Position numbers and translations under genes: made by a program. Shown here piece after piece: positions 1 to 9,370 of a DNA stretch of 64,000 bases. Under the pieces are notes generated by a model. That model made no database searches. It was not told the DNA's origin and was given only the letters and a program-made list of their open reading frames with translations. The DNA is from Trichobilharzia szidati (taxonomy: Eukaryota > Platyhelminthes > Trematoda > Strigeidida > Schistosomatidae): positions 101,888,582 to 101,952,581 of the forward strand of contig OX235273.1 in NCBI GenBank assembly GCA_944472155.2, in the 5' to 3' direction. How positions within the stretch are numbered: position 1 is the stretch's first letter; each line of letters opens with the position of its first letter.

Positions 1-2
1 TA

Positions 3-887
3 AAAAAGTTTAATGATGCACATCCATCGCTCATCTTCACTTGTGAAGAAGAACATGATGGTGGATTACATTTCCTTGACGTCCAATTGAGCAGAAGAGA
101 GGATGGTTCACTCAAGAGAGATGTCTATAGAAAACCTACATCTGTAGGACAATATACACATTTCCTCAGTTTTGTACCAATCCGATATAAAATCAATTTG
201 GTCAGATGCCTTACGAATAGAGCAAGACGTATTTGTACAGATGACTCCCTAGAAAATGAGCTAGGATATATCCAAAATACTCTGGTCCAAATGGGTTATC
301 CTAGTAGATTTGTTAGGAGACACATGAATACCAAGTACAACAAAGAAAAACTGACAACAGTAAAAAAGAAAGAACTGTTCATGAAACTTCAATTTAATGG
401 GGACGTGGCTGGTGAAGTCTTACATCTGAGATTATCGAGAGCGATAAAACGGACTTATACTGCCGCCACCCTTTGTTTGTCATTTTCCAGCCGACCAATT
501 TTGACTGCTCAAGTGAAAGATAAGCTACCTAGTTGTGCCACTTCGATGTGTATCTATAAATTTAGTTGCTCCTGTGGAGAAAGCTATATAGGGCGAACAA
601 CTAGACAGCTGAACAAACGCATTAATGAGCATCTTCCTTCATGGTTTGGAAAAGGTCAAATAAAATCCATACGAAGTTCTATTTTGGCTCATTTGATTGA
701 TAGCGGTCACCAAGTGGACAAAAATAGTGCTTTCAAAGTTATCTATCGTATTCCATCGAGTCTTTCGAATGGAATCAGAAACTGTCTTTTACACCTAGCC
801 GAAGCTATGGGAATTCGAGAGAACAATCCTAGTCTTTGCATACAAAAGAAGTTTGTTCTACCTTTGTCTCTCCCTTGGCCTAGGTGA
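3..887 (+). CDS. Penelope-like element, C-terminal RT and GIY-YIG endonuclease (5' part outside window)
   Basis: The frame is open from the window edge at base 3 to the TGA at 885-887, with no start codon, so this is the 3' part of a longer ORF. The N-terminal stretch reads FLDVQLSRREDGSLKRDVYRKP followed by QYTHF, the layout of the end of a Penelope-like reverse transcriptase (FLDV, VYRKPT, QYLH). Near the C-terminus CSCGESYIGRTTRQLNKR and then INEH match the GIY-YIG nuclease core of these elements: paired cysteines, YIG, arginine and EH. SSILAHLIDSGH follows further on. The frame is uninterrupted over 294 codons, so the copy may be fairly young. Penelope-like elements use this nuclease to nick DNA and prime reverse transcription. 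A second, truncated relative lies at 31868-32319. The class is certain; the family name is not. Confidence 0.88.
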   Translation, partial: KKFNDAHPSLIFTCEEEHDGGLHFLDVQLSRREDGSLKRDVYRKPTSVGQYTHFLSFVPIRYKINLVRCLTNRARRICTDDSLENELGYIQNTLVQMGYPSRFVRRHMNTKYNKEKLTTVKKKELFMKLQFNGDVAGEVLHLRLSRAIKRTYTAATLCLSFSSRPILTAQVKDKLPSCATSMCIYKFSCSCGESYIGRTTRQLNKRINEHLPSWFGKGQIKSIRSSILAHLIDSGHQVDKNSAFKVIYRIPSSLSNGIRNCLLHLAEAMGIRENNPSLCIQKKFVLPLSLPWPR

Positions 888-1203
888 ACTGTATTCAAAA
901 CCCTCCCACCCTTTCTTATTTTCCACCTCCTTTGTACTTTTATAATATTTATTTAAACTCTGATTATCACCCTTTTAAGATTTGACCCAATTTATTTATA
1001 CACTTATATACATATACTATCTTTGTTATTCTTATCACCTGCATAAACCTTATTATCAATATTTTGTTATCATTATAATCATCGTTATTAACTACGTTCA
1101 AAACATTTACCACATTATTATTATTATTAAGACTATTAAGATTATTATTTGATTCCCAAAATCACCGTCATTGGTTAAAATTTTATATATAAATCTATGT
1201 AAA
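888..1203. other. AT-rich 3' flank of the Penelope-like element
   Basis: No gene is seen. The stretch is very AT-rich, with many TTAT and ATT runs (clearest at about 1110-1155). It is probably the element's 3' untranslated tail plus flanking DNA. I could not place the exact 3' end of the element. Confidence 0.5.
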
Positions 1204-1353
1204 TTAGAGTAAAGCCTGAAGAAGATCTAATTGAAAACAATATTGTTCGCTTATATGTCTTGTTCTAATATTATAAATGGGAATATTTAAAGATACAGTT
1301 AATAATATAGTAATAAGGAAGTATGGGAATGACTTGGGTAAACATTCAGTTAC

Positions 1354-2064
1354 CTCTATTAAAGCTGGTTGTACAAGTGGAATTGTACAAGAAGAGATGG
1401 CTGTGCCAGAGAAGAGTGCAGCAGTAGCTGCTGCTGCTGATACGGTTGAAAGTGAACGTCCGTCAGTATGTTGTTGTTGTTGTTGCTGGGGTGTTGTTAC
1501 TCGGCGTTGAGGAGTAACTTGAATTGATGTTTGCTGAGGTTGGAGAGTAGAAGTTGGTTGATTGATAGCCATTCCAACAGAAGCAGTTGGCATAAACTGT
1601 GGTAAACCAGTGGTTTGAATCAATTGACCGTTAGGACCAACAGTCATGACTTTCAATGGAGCTCCTGGTGCCAGAATGATAAACTGGGGAGTAGCATAGG
1701 AGCGTGCAGCTACAGTACAAGGTTGACCACTGACAGAGACGTCAGTTGCCATCATTGTTGCTTGTTGCTGATGTTGTTGGATATAAGCTTGCTGTTGAGC
1801 TGGTTGTAACTGATGAGCTTGTGCTTGAATCTGTTGTTGTTGAGGTGATTGGGTAAACTGTTGTAATTGAACAGCTGTAGGACCGGCTTGAGTAAATGGA
1901 GTTGCAGACCATTGTAAGAGTGTTTGCACACCTGTAGACAATGCTGAAGCTTGAGGACAGAGAAGTGGAATTGAGGTGTTGCATAACAGCCAGCTGCTAC
2001 AGCTGCTTGAGTATCAGGGTGAACTGGGATAGCAGTCGCTGTGCCGTCAGGTCCGGAGGTACTT
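1354..2064 (-). pseudogene. Glutamine-rich, transcription-factor-like exon with probable frame break
   Basis: On the minus strand 1941-1356 is open in one frame and very rich in Gln, Ala, Thr and Pro: stretches such as SPQQQQIQAQAHQLQPAQQQ and a run of six Gln. At 1356-1353 the text is GAG followed by GTAACT, a plausible splice donor at a codon boundary; downstream the translation turns hydrophobic and looks intronic. Upstream (2064 to about 1975) a second frame reads TSGPDGTATAIPVHPDTQAA and then YATPQ, which resembles RSYATPQ in the first frame and so looks coding too. The two frames meet at about 1945-1975 and differ by one base, so this is a frameshifted exon, a decayed copy or a sequence error. 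A possible acceptor AG lies near 2065. The composition suggests a transactivation region, but I do not recognise the gene. An antisense LTR starts about 140 bases upstream. Confidence 0.5.
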
Positions 2065-2164
2065 TTAGCAGAAATATTAGTAATTATACATCCAAATGTT
2101 ATGAAGTTATAAAAGTTAATGTGACGGCAAAGATGATTTATTCCACAGTGAATACTTCGAAATG

Positions 2165-2490
2165 ATGTAGTCCATCAATCAGCTATGTCGGGCTCACCAA
2201 TTGTTGTGCTGCTATATTTTGACTACACTAGCGTACACGTATATCTTAGTACTTCTTCGCGTTTATAATTGTGACCTAACGTTGCGATTACTCGACGTCC
2301 ACAACGTAATTCAAAAGGCACTTGCGAAGGAATACGATAGTGTATTATTGCAGCAATCAAAATTCAAAAATCGAGCGAGTACAAAAGGTATCAATTGTTA
2401 ACATGCAAGATTAAGAGTAATAAACAAATCAAAGTACAATTACACAATGAAAGTATAGTACGATTGTGAGTAATAAAATGGGTCACTACA
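2165..2490 (-). mobile_element. LTR plus primer-binding site of a Ty3-type element, antisense remnant
   Basis: Read on the minus strand, 2490-2202 begins TGTAGTGACCC and ends CACAACA. It is followed by TTGGTGAGCCCGACA, which matches the primer site of the element at 60566. The two LTRs align along their whole length (start TGTAGT.ACCC, middle ACGTTGTGG.CGTCGAGTA, end CGTGTACGCTA), but with many differences. Only about 40 bases of leader follow the LTR before similarity stops. It is therefore an LTR with a stub of internal DNA, older than the other element. Confidence 0.78.
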
Positions 2491-2504
2491 AGCTTACACA
2501 CGAT

Positions 2505-3090
2505 AATTCCAATAAAACAAGTGGTATAATATTCAATTATGCTCCACGTCTGCTGTCTTCAAATTCCATGGTGAAATATATACACGAAGAGAAGCGATAA
2601 CAATGCGACCACCAATATCCTCAATTGAAAGACATATCCCTACGGATAGTTGGGTGGATATGGCTCTTAATACACTCACTTCTACTCCGAATATATGGTG
2701 GAGATATGTGAAGGACACTTTCACAGCGTCGAAATAGAACATATCTCTAGCGATGGTGCTTGATTATAAACTGAAACGAACACAAGGTGAAGTGCACACT
2801 AGAGTTTATAAAACGCCAACACACTCTACTAGATATATTCAGACAACAATTCATCGCATTCGTTATCTGTGAAGGCAGGCTTAGGTGAGTCTCCAACAAA
2901 CCGAGCAGTAACTCTCAGCAGTACATCAGAAAACCTGAGTGACGCAATGAGACAGAGTGAAGAAGCCATTGGGCTGAATAACTATCCCACAAAATTCACT
3001 AAGGAGATCACAAGAAGAGGTGTTAAGTAGGGAAGAAACTGAAGCAGTGGGATGGCTGACGATAACATATATACGGAGGAATTTAAGCTA
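2505..3090 (+). repeat. Amplified-unit block A, copy 1
   Basis: It starts ATAATTCCAATAAAACAAG and ends near GGCTGACGATAACATAT. Six copies occur: here, 8786, 10886 (-), 18964, 21370 (-) and 33640 (-). This copy holds the intact 53-codon frame 2869-3030 (+) shared by all six, with Glu-to-Asp and Glu-to-Ala changes. It also holds the 69-codon antisense frame 2533-2742. Whether either is translated is unknown. Confidence 0.75.
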
Positions 3091-3539
3091 TCTGCGGTTT
3101 CGCCTTAAGAAGAAGGGATATCAGAAACCCTGTGTAAACTAATCACTTGGAGAGGAGGTAGGGTGGAATTTATAGCTACTAACGCCTTCACGGATAAACC
3201 GCATGCACTGGAGAACACCAAAGACCCAAAGAGACAAAATAAAGCGCCGAAACCATTCCTGAATATCTTGAAATTACGAGTAATTTCAAAGTATTTTCGG
3301 AAGGAAACAGACATAAATCATTTGTAAACTTTCGCATACATGCATATATATAAGTAATGTGGAGAGCCACAGTGAATATGGAACTGTATGCATTTGTCTG
3401 AAGAAACAGATTTGTTTAGTGAGATGAAGCTGCACTCGTCCAGCATCAGAAAGTCAATTGGAAGTGCGAAAAGTAACCATTCGAAATCTGTTAATATCAA
3501 CATTGGTGTTGCGTAGCATTTCATAAAGTATTATAGAGA
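3091..3539. repeat. Amplified-unit block B, no gene seen
   Basis: This linker joins blocks A and C. It includes GAAACCCTGTGTAAACT and AACGCCTTCACGGAT, which recur at 9400-9480 and about 20090-20160. No convincing coding frame was found. Confidence 0.5.
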
Positions 3540-4520
3540 TGTGTATCTCTCTAATCGATCAATGGCCTATTCATGATGGTCAGTTCTCGAATATCGATGT
3601 ATCTATTGATAAGTCTGTTGCACTCAGCTATACAGGAGAAAGAAATCTGTAGTCCATCCATGGAATCATACACCGCTTGAAGTAATTCACACCTTAGAGA
3701 AAACTGAGCGTCATTGATTCAGTGGTGAAACAATCGCCAAACATGCGAGTTGTCCATGACTCGATTCGCGGTTGACGCTCTCCTAAGCCTCATTCAGTCG
3801 GCAGTGAGTTGGGTAAAGAATGCATGTTGGGTGTGCAGCTACCAACCACCTCGAGTAAAACCAAGCACCAGTGTCAATGTTCTCTCGTTTTCTGAGCTTA
3901 CAACCTGTAAGCAAACGAGAAGAGTGAGTGATGCTTGTCTTTCAGAAATATACATAAATGCTTCCCCGAATGACGCACACAAAACAAACCACGTCAATAT
4001 TCACGCAGTGAATGACTGAACGCCACACTGAAAACAAAAATGAATACACAGCAATGAATGTATTCATAGATGACTGACTGATTAAACGAAAGAATGAATG
4101 AATAAGTGATTGAGTGAGTTAGTGAGAGATCGAGTGATTTATTGAGTGAATGACTCGGTGAATTAACTGAAGAGAGTGAATTTATACTCCAATGTGTGAG
4201 TTGCATATTTGGATAGTTTAATTCAACACGATTGTAACTAGTCACTGACTAAGTGTAATACGAGTATTTCTGCAAAATTGCAACTTGGTCATGGTATGAT
4301 CCGATGATACATAGTCTTCTCTATTCAGTAATCGATTCTCTACCAGGACTATTTAATTGATTGTTTCTAGGGAGGAGAAATGAAGGAATGTCGGAAGTAG
4401 GACGGGCAACAACATGCTACATGTCACGAAATATTCAGCAGCTTTTCGTCGAAATGCAGAAAAACTGACCACACAAAAAATTATTCAATTATTCAAGTAT
4501 CTCTGTTTCAGAAGTGTCAA
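3540..4520 (+). repeat. Amplified-unit block C, copy 1, with GAAT/GAGT tract
   Basis: This block recurs at 9805, 20300 and 32480, all in plus orientation, with a partial inverted copy at 19561-20064. It carries an 89-codon frame (3750-4019) whose core MTRFAVDALLSL...CWVCSYQPPRVKP is shared with 10044 and 20559. Inside that frame GTGAGT directly follows a GCA codon, so a short spliced exon is possible. A degenerate GAAT/GAGT microsatellite follows at about 4030-4170. Coding value is unproven. Confidence 0.65.
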
Positions 4521-5899
4521 CGTGAATAAGAGTTGAAAACACCCTTCATGAAAACGCATAAAAACATAAAAGGACAGCTGGAAACAGTGAGAAAACACAC
4601 GTTTCACGGACGGATGTTTTCCATCCTCCAATATTCTAAAGGGAATCCATGTATGAGATCACTAGGGCTGATGCAAATATGGTTGTTTCAAACACACATG
4701 TGTGTAGGCCTCCAAATACGAGTAAATCAACATTATTCTTATTAGTACGAAATATTTATAGTACTTTTCTGGTTGACTGACATTTGAAATGACTTACCCG
4801 ACATACTTTCACGTACTTGTAGATTGGTAGATAGTTCATTTGGCCCACGTGATCATCAACACTGGCTATAAACTAATATGCATTTGTCATGTGTTTATAT
4901 ATTCATTGCGGGTGCTTAGCAGATAGTACAGTACACCTAGTCGTGTTTTGTGATGCGAGACAATGAATATAAGTGACTCTTATATTGACACATACATGAC
5001 TCAGATCAATCAGAGTGCATTGTGAAAGAATTGATTATTCCTCCTTTGGAGATTAACTGTGATTAAATCTAGGCGGAATGTTGGCCTTGACATGAAAAAC
5101 CACAGTCATCGATAAATTATGTTTCACTCCATGGAACAGCACAAATCACCAGCAAATATTTCACTGGACTTCGCTTCCAAATAAATTAGTTTGCTAGGTT
5201 TCCTCCTTCCTAATGTTTATGGAGAGTACACAGCTATTCAGCCATATGTGTATTCGATCATCGTGATGAATAACTAATTAGTCAATGAAGTGTGAAACTG
5301 CCATGCATTACTACATCAATGGACGCCTTCTGTACTGGTCGAATTGATCGGTCACACACTCCAGTCGACAGCAAACACATCTCACACCTAATGAGATCAC
5401 AAAACTTAGGCCAGACACAGTGAAGTTGACGGATGCGACTGAATATCATGATGGGTAAAAGTTGTATCAGCAATAATCCTGAACTCTACTCCTATAGTCT
5501 CCTCACGTCAGTCTATATTGTGAACGCTGACGCATGTGAACACTGTTTGATTGTTTCTCATTCATATGAAATCTTCTCAGGTTCATCTCACTTCACACGT
5601 GCTTATTTCGCTCAATTGCGAGCGAGTGAATAATGTCGTGTCGTTGACAGCTTCAGAGTTAGTCGCTGTTCTAGTCACATCAGATGCTCAATTAACTTCC
5701 GATAAATTATAACCAAAACACTGACTGCAACTAATTATCAGAGTTTCACTGCTTAATTCAGATTAGTTTCAGTGACGCTTTGCCATCTCAACAGATTTGG
5801 ACAAAGCTGGATACCACAATTATTGTAATGTCATTCAGAATACGCTGAGATGCAATCAATGTCAAATATCAGAGGAGTGAGAAACGCCCGCTCCAGTGA
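4521..5899 (-). repeat. Amplified-unit block D, copy 1, no clear gene
   Basis: Its minus strand matches 25300-26160 (+), and part of it matches 49640-50270 (+). Shared text includes CTCGCTCGCAATT near 5618 and GCGTCAGCGTTCACAATAT. It lies downstream of the peptide gene at 6513-6811 in transcript direction. Short frames exist on both strands, but none has a recognisable domain or a consistent start. Confidence 0.55.
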
Positions 5900-5907
5900 A
5901 ACATCAT

Positions 5908-6165
5908 CTATAGAATGATGCACTGAAATTCATTCATGCACATCACTGTGTCTGGTGAAGTGCACAACAGTATGAGGCCAACATCAATGAGTGAACATGG
6001 CACAGGCGATACGACTCCACACAAAGTGCTACTGTCAAGCAGTCGAGAGAAGTCAGTACACCGTGACTGTGATAACTGGAAACATGAGATCTCATTGAAG
6101 GATCGAGTAGAGATTGCTCCTACTACACGATGATTTCCAATCGTTTCAGTCAAATTTTTATCCAC
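5908..6165 (-). other. 85-codon open frame shared with 25030-25287, uncertain
   Basis: The frame begins at GTG, not ATG, reads DKNLTETIGNHR and runs on through VVSPVPCSL. An almost identical frame lies at 25030-25287 (+). Both copies are young duplicates, so an intact frame is weak evidence for coding. There is no signal peptide, domain or promoter. It is recorded because it lies just downstream of both peptide genes. Confidence 0.2.
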
Positions 6166-6463
6166 AAAATTTCAGGAGCGTTCAATTCTCGCGAAAGTGG
6201 AAATTCCGACAATGTAAACAATTTTCTCCAATGAATCCACCAATGTAACGAAACTGGCAGGGATTTCAGATCTCGATCTGAACAGCGAAATGGACAACAT
6301 ATCTAAGACATGTGAAATCACAAATGTCACCGAGACGCTACATCGAGAGTCGAGGATATAACTACTACTGTATCATACCACTGAATATTCACTCCCACTA
6401 GTTGTCAACCAAATATCAGTGAGCGGAAATCGGTATGCAAAACAAGGTGAATAGAAAAATATG

Positions 6464-6469
6464 TTTATT
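6464..6469 (-). terminator. Polyadenylation signal of peptide gene copy 1
   Basis: AATAAA lies on the minus strand 44 bases past the stop codon and is followed by a T-rich stretch (TTTTTCTATTCACCTTGTTTT). Site and spacing are kept in copies 2 and 3. Confidence 0.6.
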
Positions 6470-6512
6470 GCTATATCACATTGTACAAGGTAATCAGAAT
6501 CAGTGTTAAAAT

Positions 6513-6811
6513 CTATCGGACTGCGTGCAATACAAACACAGGTGATGCGGTTCTCCACGTTGCTGGCTATTTACCCAATCGAAGCATGCTCATTGAACCT
6601 GGTGGTAAAATGGAAGACACAAAAGACATTGAAAGCACTTCATACACAACTAGTTCATATCATAAATTGTCAGTCAGTTAGTCAGCTTGAATTACTCACG
6701 TTTGTCAATTGGAAGAGTATCGTGTACGACGGCAGTGAACACTGTGATCAATTGGATAAGGAAGATGACGATATCGATAGCCAATCTATTTCGTAGACAC
6801 TTCGACTGCAT
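6513..6811 (-). CDS. Small secreted peptide gene, MEG-like, copy 1 (three exons)
   Basis: Exons on the minus strand are 6811-6700 (112 nt), 6598-6575 (24 nt) and 6520-6513 (to the stop). Exon 1 starts MQSKCLRNRLAIDIVIFLIQ and continues LITVFTAVVHDTLPIDK: a basic N-terminus, then a hydrophobic core, as in a signal peptide. It ends in phase 1 at GTGAGT. Intron 1 (101 nt) ends TTTTACCACCAG. The micro-exon adds R-SMSMLRL and has donor GTAAAT. Intron 2 (54 nt) ends GCACGCAG; the last exon gives Val-Arg-stop. The product would be about 47 residues. Lys-Arg at the exon 1/2 join is a possible convertase site, leaving SMSMLRLVR. The design fits schistosome micro-exon genes (signal exon plus tiny symmetric exon), but I recognise no named family. 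No RNA evidence is available here. Confidence 0.62.
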
Positions 6812-6870
6812 TCTCAATTCTCTGGATGCTGATGATCACACTGTCATACACGATCGTCGTCACTCCATCG

Positions 6871-6878
6871 TATTTATA
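6871..6878 (-). promoter_or_regulatory. TATA box of peptide gene copy 1
   Basis: TATAAATA lies on the minus strand 67 bases before the ATG at 6811, which predicts a start of transcription near 6848 and a leader of about 37 nt. Box and spacing are the same in the other three copies. Confidence 0.6.
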
Positions 6879-6879
6879 C

Positions 6880-7404
6880 TGCTTTTCCAAACACCCACCA
6901 ACCTATTCATCCTGACATATCGTAAGAGACAGAAAGACTTATCTCAGGTGTGTGTGTTTTGAGAGGAGTGGAGACTAGTGAAGCCAATGAGCACAGCTGT
7001 TCAGTTTCAATCACACCAATCAAGTCACCTCAATTCTCACCAATTGCAAATGAGGTCGCAGGACTTACTACAATTGGTCAACAATTTTCATCGTGATTGT
7101 GAATGACACAGTCTGAAATATCTGGTGGCGACACATGTTACATGGAAGTAAGGATGTTGTGAGCACTACTCTTTCTTTGATTATTTGGACCTCCATTGAG
7201 CGTATTTGTGGTTAAGACTTTGTATCGATATTCGAGCAGCCGTAGCCAAGGAGCGATTTCTTGACATCAGTTCACACAGGTCGACTGTGAAAGAGTCAAA
7301 TGATATCTGCTAATTGAGTGCTTCTCGAGGAAGTTATACACGAGTAGAATTCGCCGTTTCCGGTGGCCACACAATTCCAATCTATGTGACAGTAATCGAT
7401 CAAT
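6880..7404 (-). promoter_or_regulatory. Conserved upstream region of peptide gene copy 1
   Basis: About 0.5 kb upstream of the TATA box is shared almost base for base with 16658-17185 and, inverted, with 23850-24310. Copy 4 keeps only about 0.35 kb. It contains no frame of its own with support. A role in expression is inferred only from position and conservation. Confidence 0.4.
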
Positions 7405-8480
7405 TTGTGCGGATGATCAAACATGCAGAATGAGATATGCAGACTTCAACACAGTTACTGACGAACCTTGCTACGAAGGAAGCACAAATTCGTGGCAGCC
7501 ATACGGAGGAGGTCGGAGAGATAAAGAGACGTCAACAAGGAAACATGTAACATATGAACGACGCAATGTTGTAAATGCGAAATGGGAGGGAAACTTGTTC
7601 AGACCTTTCAAGAAAGAACAGGGAAAACACAGTATCACCCAGTAGAGACATAGTAGGAAATTATCTGCAGAAAACAGGATAGGGTAGCAGACGTTGATCC
7701 AATTTAGGTGCACAGGAAATAACAGTCAAGATTACCATAGTACGGGTAAAGGAGTATTCAGTCATAATACAATACTATTGATAATTGAGGTGATCAATCC
7801 TCTATAGTCTACAAGAGATGAATTTGCATGTCTGTGTGAACTGACTATGGTGTGTCGGGTGAGACATTAAAAGTTCACACTCAGTGTAATGAGCGCGTCA
7901 GTTTGTGTATCATTGATGAATTGCAAATGGGTAGACTGTGTAAAATTGTGAATGTGGCACATAGTATATTACTGAAGATTTCGTTCTGTCATAAATTTTA
8001 ACTCCTTCACTGTATCATTGGGATTCAGTATGTAAGCCAAGACAGGTAATCTGGAATTAGAATGTGACTACTCAAGGAATTATACAGCTGAAGACTCAGC
8101 AGGGCTTACTAATTAAAAAAAGTAAATCCAACGAATTGAGTTTCAATTAACTGTCAAATATTAGGTCACTGACAAAACAATACTTGTCACGTCATCCTAA
8201 ATTTCTCCTATCTGTCATTCTGTTGATCAAACCCATCGTCAAATTTTATACATAGATAAATTAGTGTAGAAGTGAGACATGAGATGGCTTCTAAATATCT
8301 ATTGTGTTGTCATCAAATTAAAACAAGTGAAAAACATATAATCAACATGTTGTGGATGAGCATTATTCACTGATTTAAAAAATACAAGATATAACTCATT
8401 CTCTGTACGCTTTAGTAGTACATTTATTAAAGTACTTCTCACCTCAATTGGTATTCATGAATCCTTAGTTGAGGCAGAGG

Positions 8481-8521
8481 TGGAGAGAGATAGAGATAGA
8501 AAGAAAGAGAGAGAGAGGGAG
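8481..8521 (+). repeat. GAGA/GATA microsatellite
   Basis: A run of GAGAGATAGAGATAGAAAG and GAGAGA units. The same tract recurs at 18630-18672 and, as CTCT on the plus strand, at 11735-11775, 22258-22300 and 34510-34557, with a different length in each. Confidence 0.8.
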
Positions 8522-8785
8522 TGATACATAGAAATATGTGTGACCTGCATGGAATCATTCATGGAATCATGTGGAATGAACTGATTGCTTCCTGTGTACT
8601 CAATGTTTTCTGTGCTATGAGAAATACGCATTGATTACAGAGGTTTATTGTATGATCTTATTTGTGATTGTATGAGGACATTGACTTAAGCTACAGACTA
8701 TTGTATTGTCGCAGTTGCGAAATGTGCCAGTCATTCAGTGGTGAAGTGATGAATGATTTTCGTTGAGAAGTAGGTAGGGAACACA

Positions 8786-9370
8786 ATAATTCCAATAAAA
8801 CAAGTGGTATAATATTCAATTATGCTTCGATGTCTGCTGTCTTCAAATTCCATGGTGGAATATATACACGAAGAGAAGCGATAACATTGCGACCACCAAT
8901 ATCCTCAATTGAAACACTTATCCTTGTGGATACTTCTGTGGATATGGCTCTTAATACACTCACTTCTACTACGAATATGTGGTGAGATATGTGAAGGACA
9001 CTTTCACAGCGTCCAAATAGAACATATCTCTAGCGATCGTGCTAGATTATGAACTGAAACGAACACAAGGTGAAGTGCACACTAGAGTTTATAAAACGCC
9101 AACACACTCTACTAGATATATTCAGACAATAATTCATCTCATTCGTTATCTGTGAAGGCAGGCTTAGGTGAGTCTCCAACAAACCGAGCAGTAACTCTCA
9201 GCAGTACATCAGAAAGCCTGAGTGAGGAAATGAGACAGAGTGAAGAAGCCATTGTGCTGAATAACTATTCCACAAAATTCACTAAGGAGATCACAAGAAG
9301 AGGTCTGAAGTAGAGAAGAAACAGAAGCAGTTGGACGGCTGACGTTAACATATATAAGGAGGAATTTAAT
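8786..9370 (+). repeat. Amplified-unit block A, copy 2
   Basis: It begins ATAATTCCAATAAAACAAG. The shared 53-codon frame is intact at 9152-9313. The antisense 69-codon frame is broken here by small changes near 8940-8990, as it is in copy 3. Confidence 0.72.

Larger units (their letters stand above)
7405..9370 (+). repeat. Palindrome 1, left arm
   Basis: This arm matches the reverse complement of 10886-13017. It includes the segment with AACATGTAACATATGAACGA, a linker around 7740-8330, a GA-rich microsatellite (8481-8521) and block A copy 2. About 350 bases present in the right arm (11880-12240) are missing near 8330. The 71-codon frame 7430-7645 matches decayed frames at 30600-30860 and looks non-functional. 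Confidence 0.65.

Noticed and set aside
1277..1809. Plus-strand frames 1277-1510 and 1615-1809
   Set aside because: They are the reverse strand of CAA repeats and encode runs of Cys and Leu; the minus-strand Q-rich frame explains them better.
4030..4170. GAAT/GAGT tract as a CRISPR-like or satellite array
   Set aside because: Units are 4 bases and degenerate with no spacers; it is a simple microsatellite in block C.
6513..6700. Exon between GACAACTAG and GTATGAT near 6380-6400 as a further micro-exon
   Set aside because: It would be 19 nt, and the acceptor AG is lost in copy 2.
6481..6962. Plus-strand frames opposite peptide gene copy 1 (also at 16259-16740 and 24231-24714)
   Set aside because: They are shadows of the promoter, exons and introns of the peptide gene. 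Three kept frames on the wrong strand reflect recent duplication.
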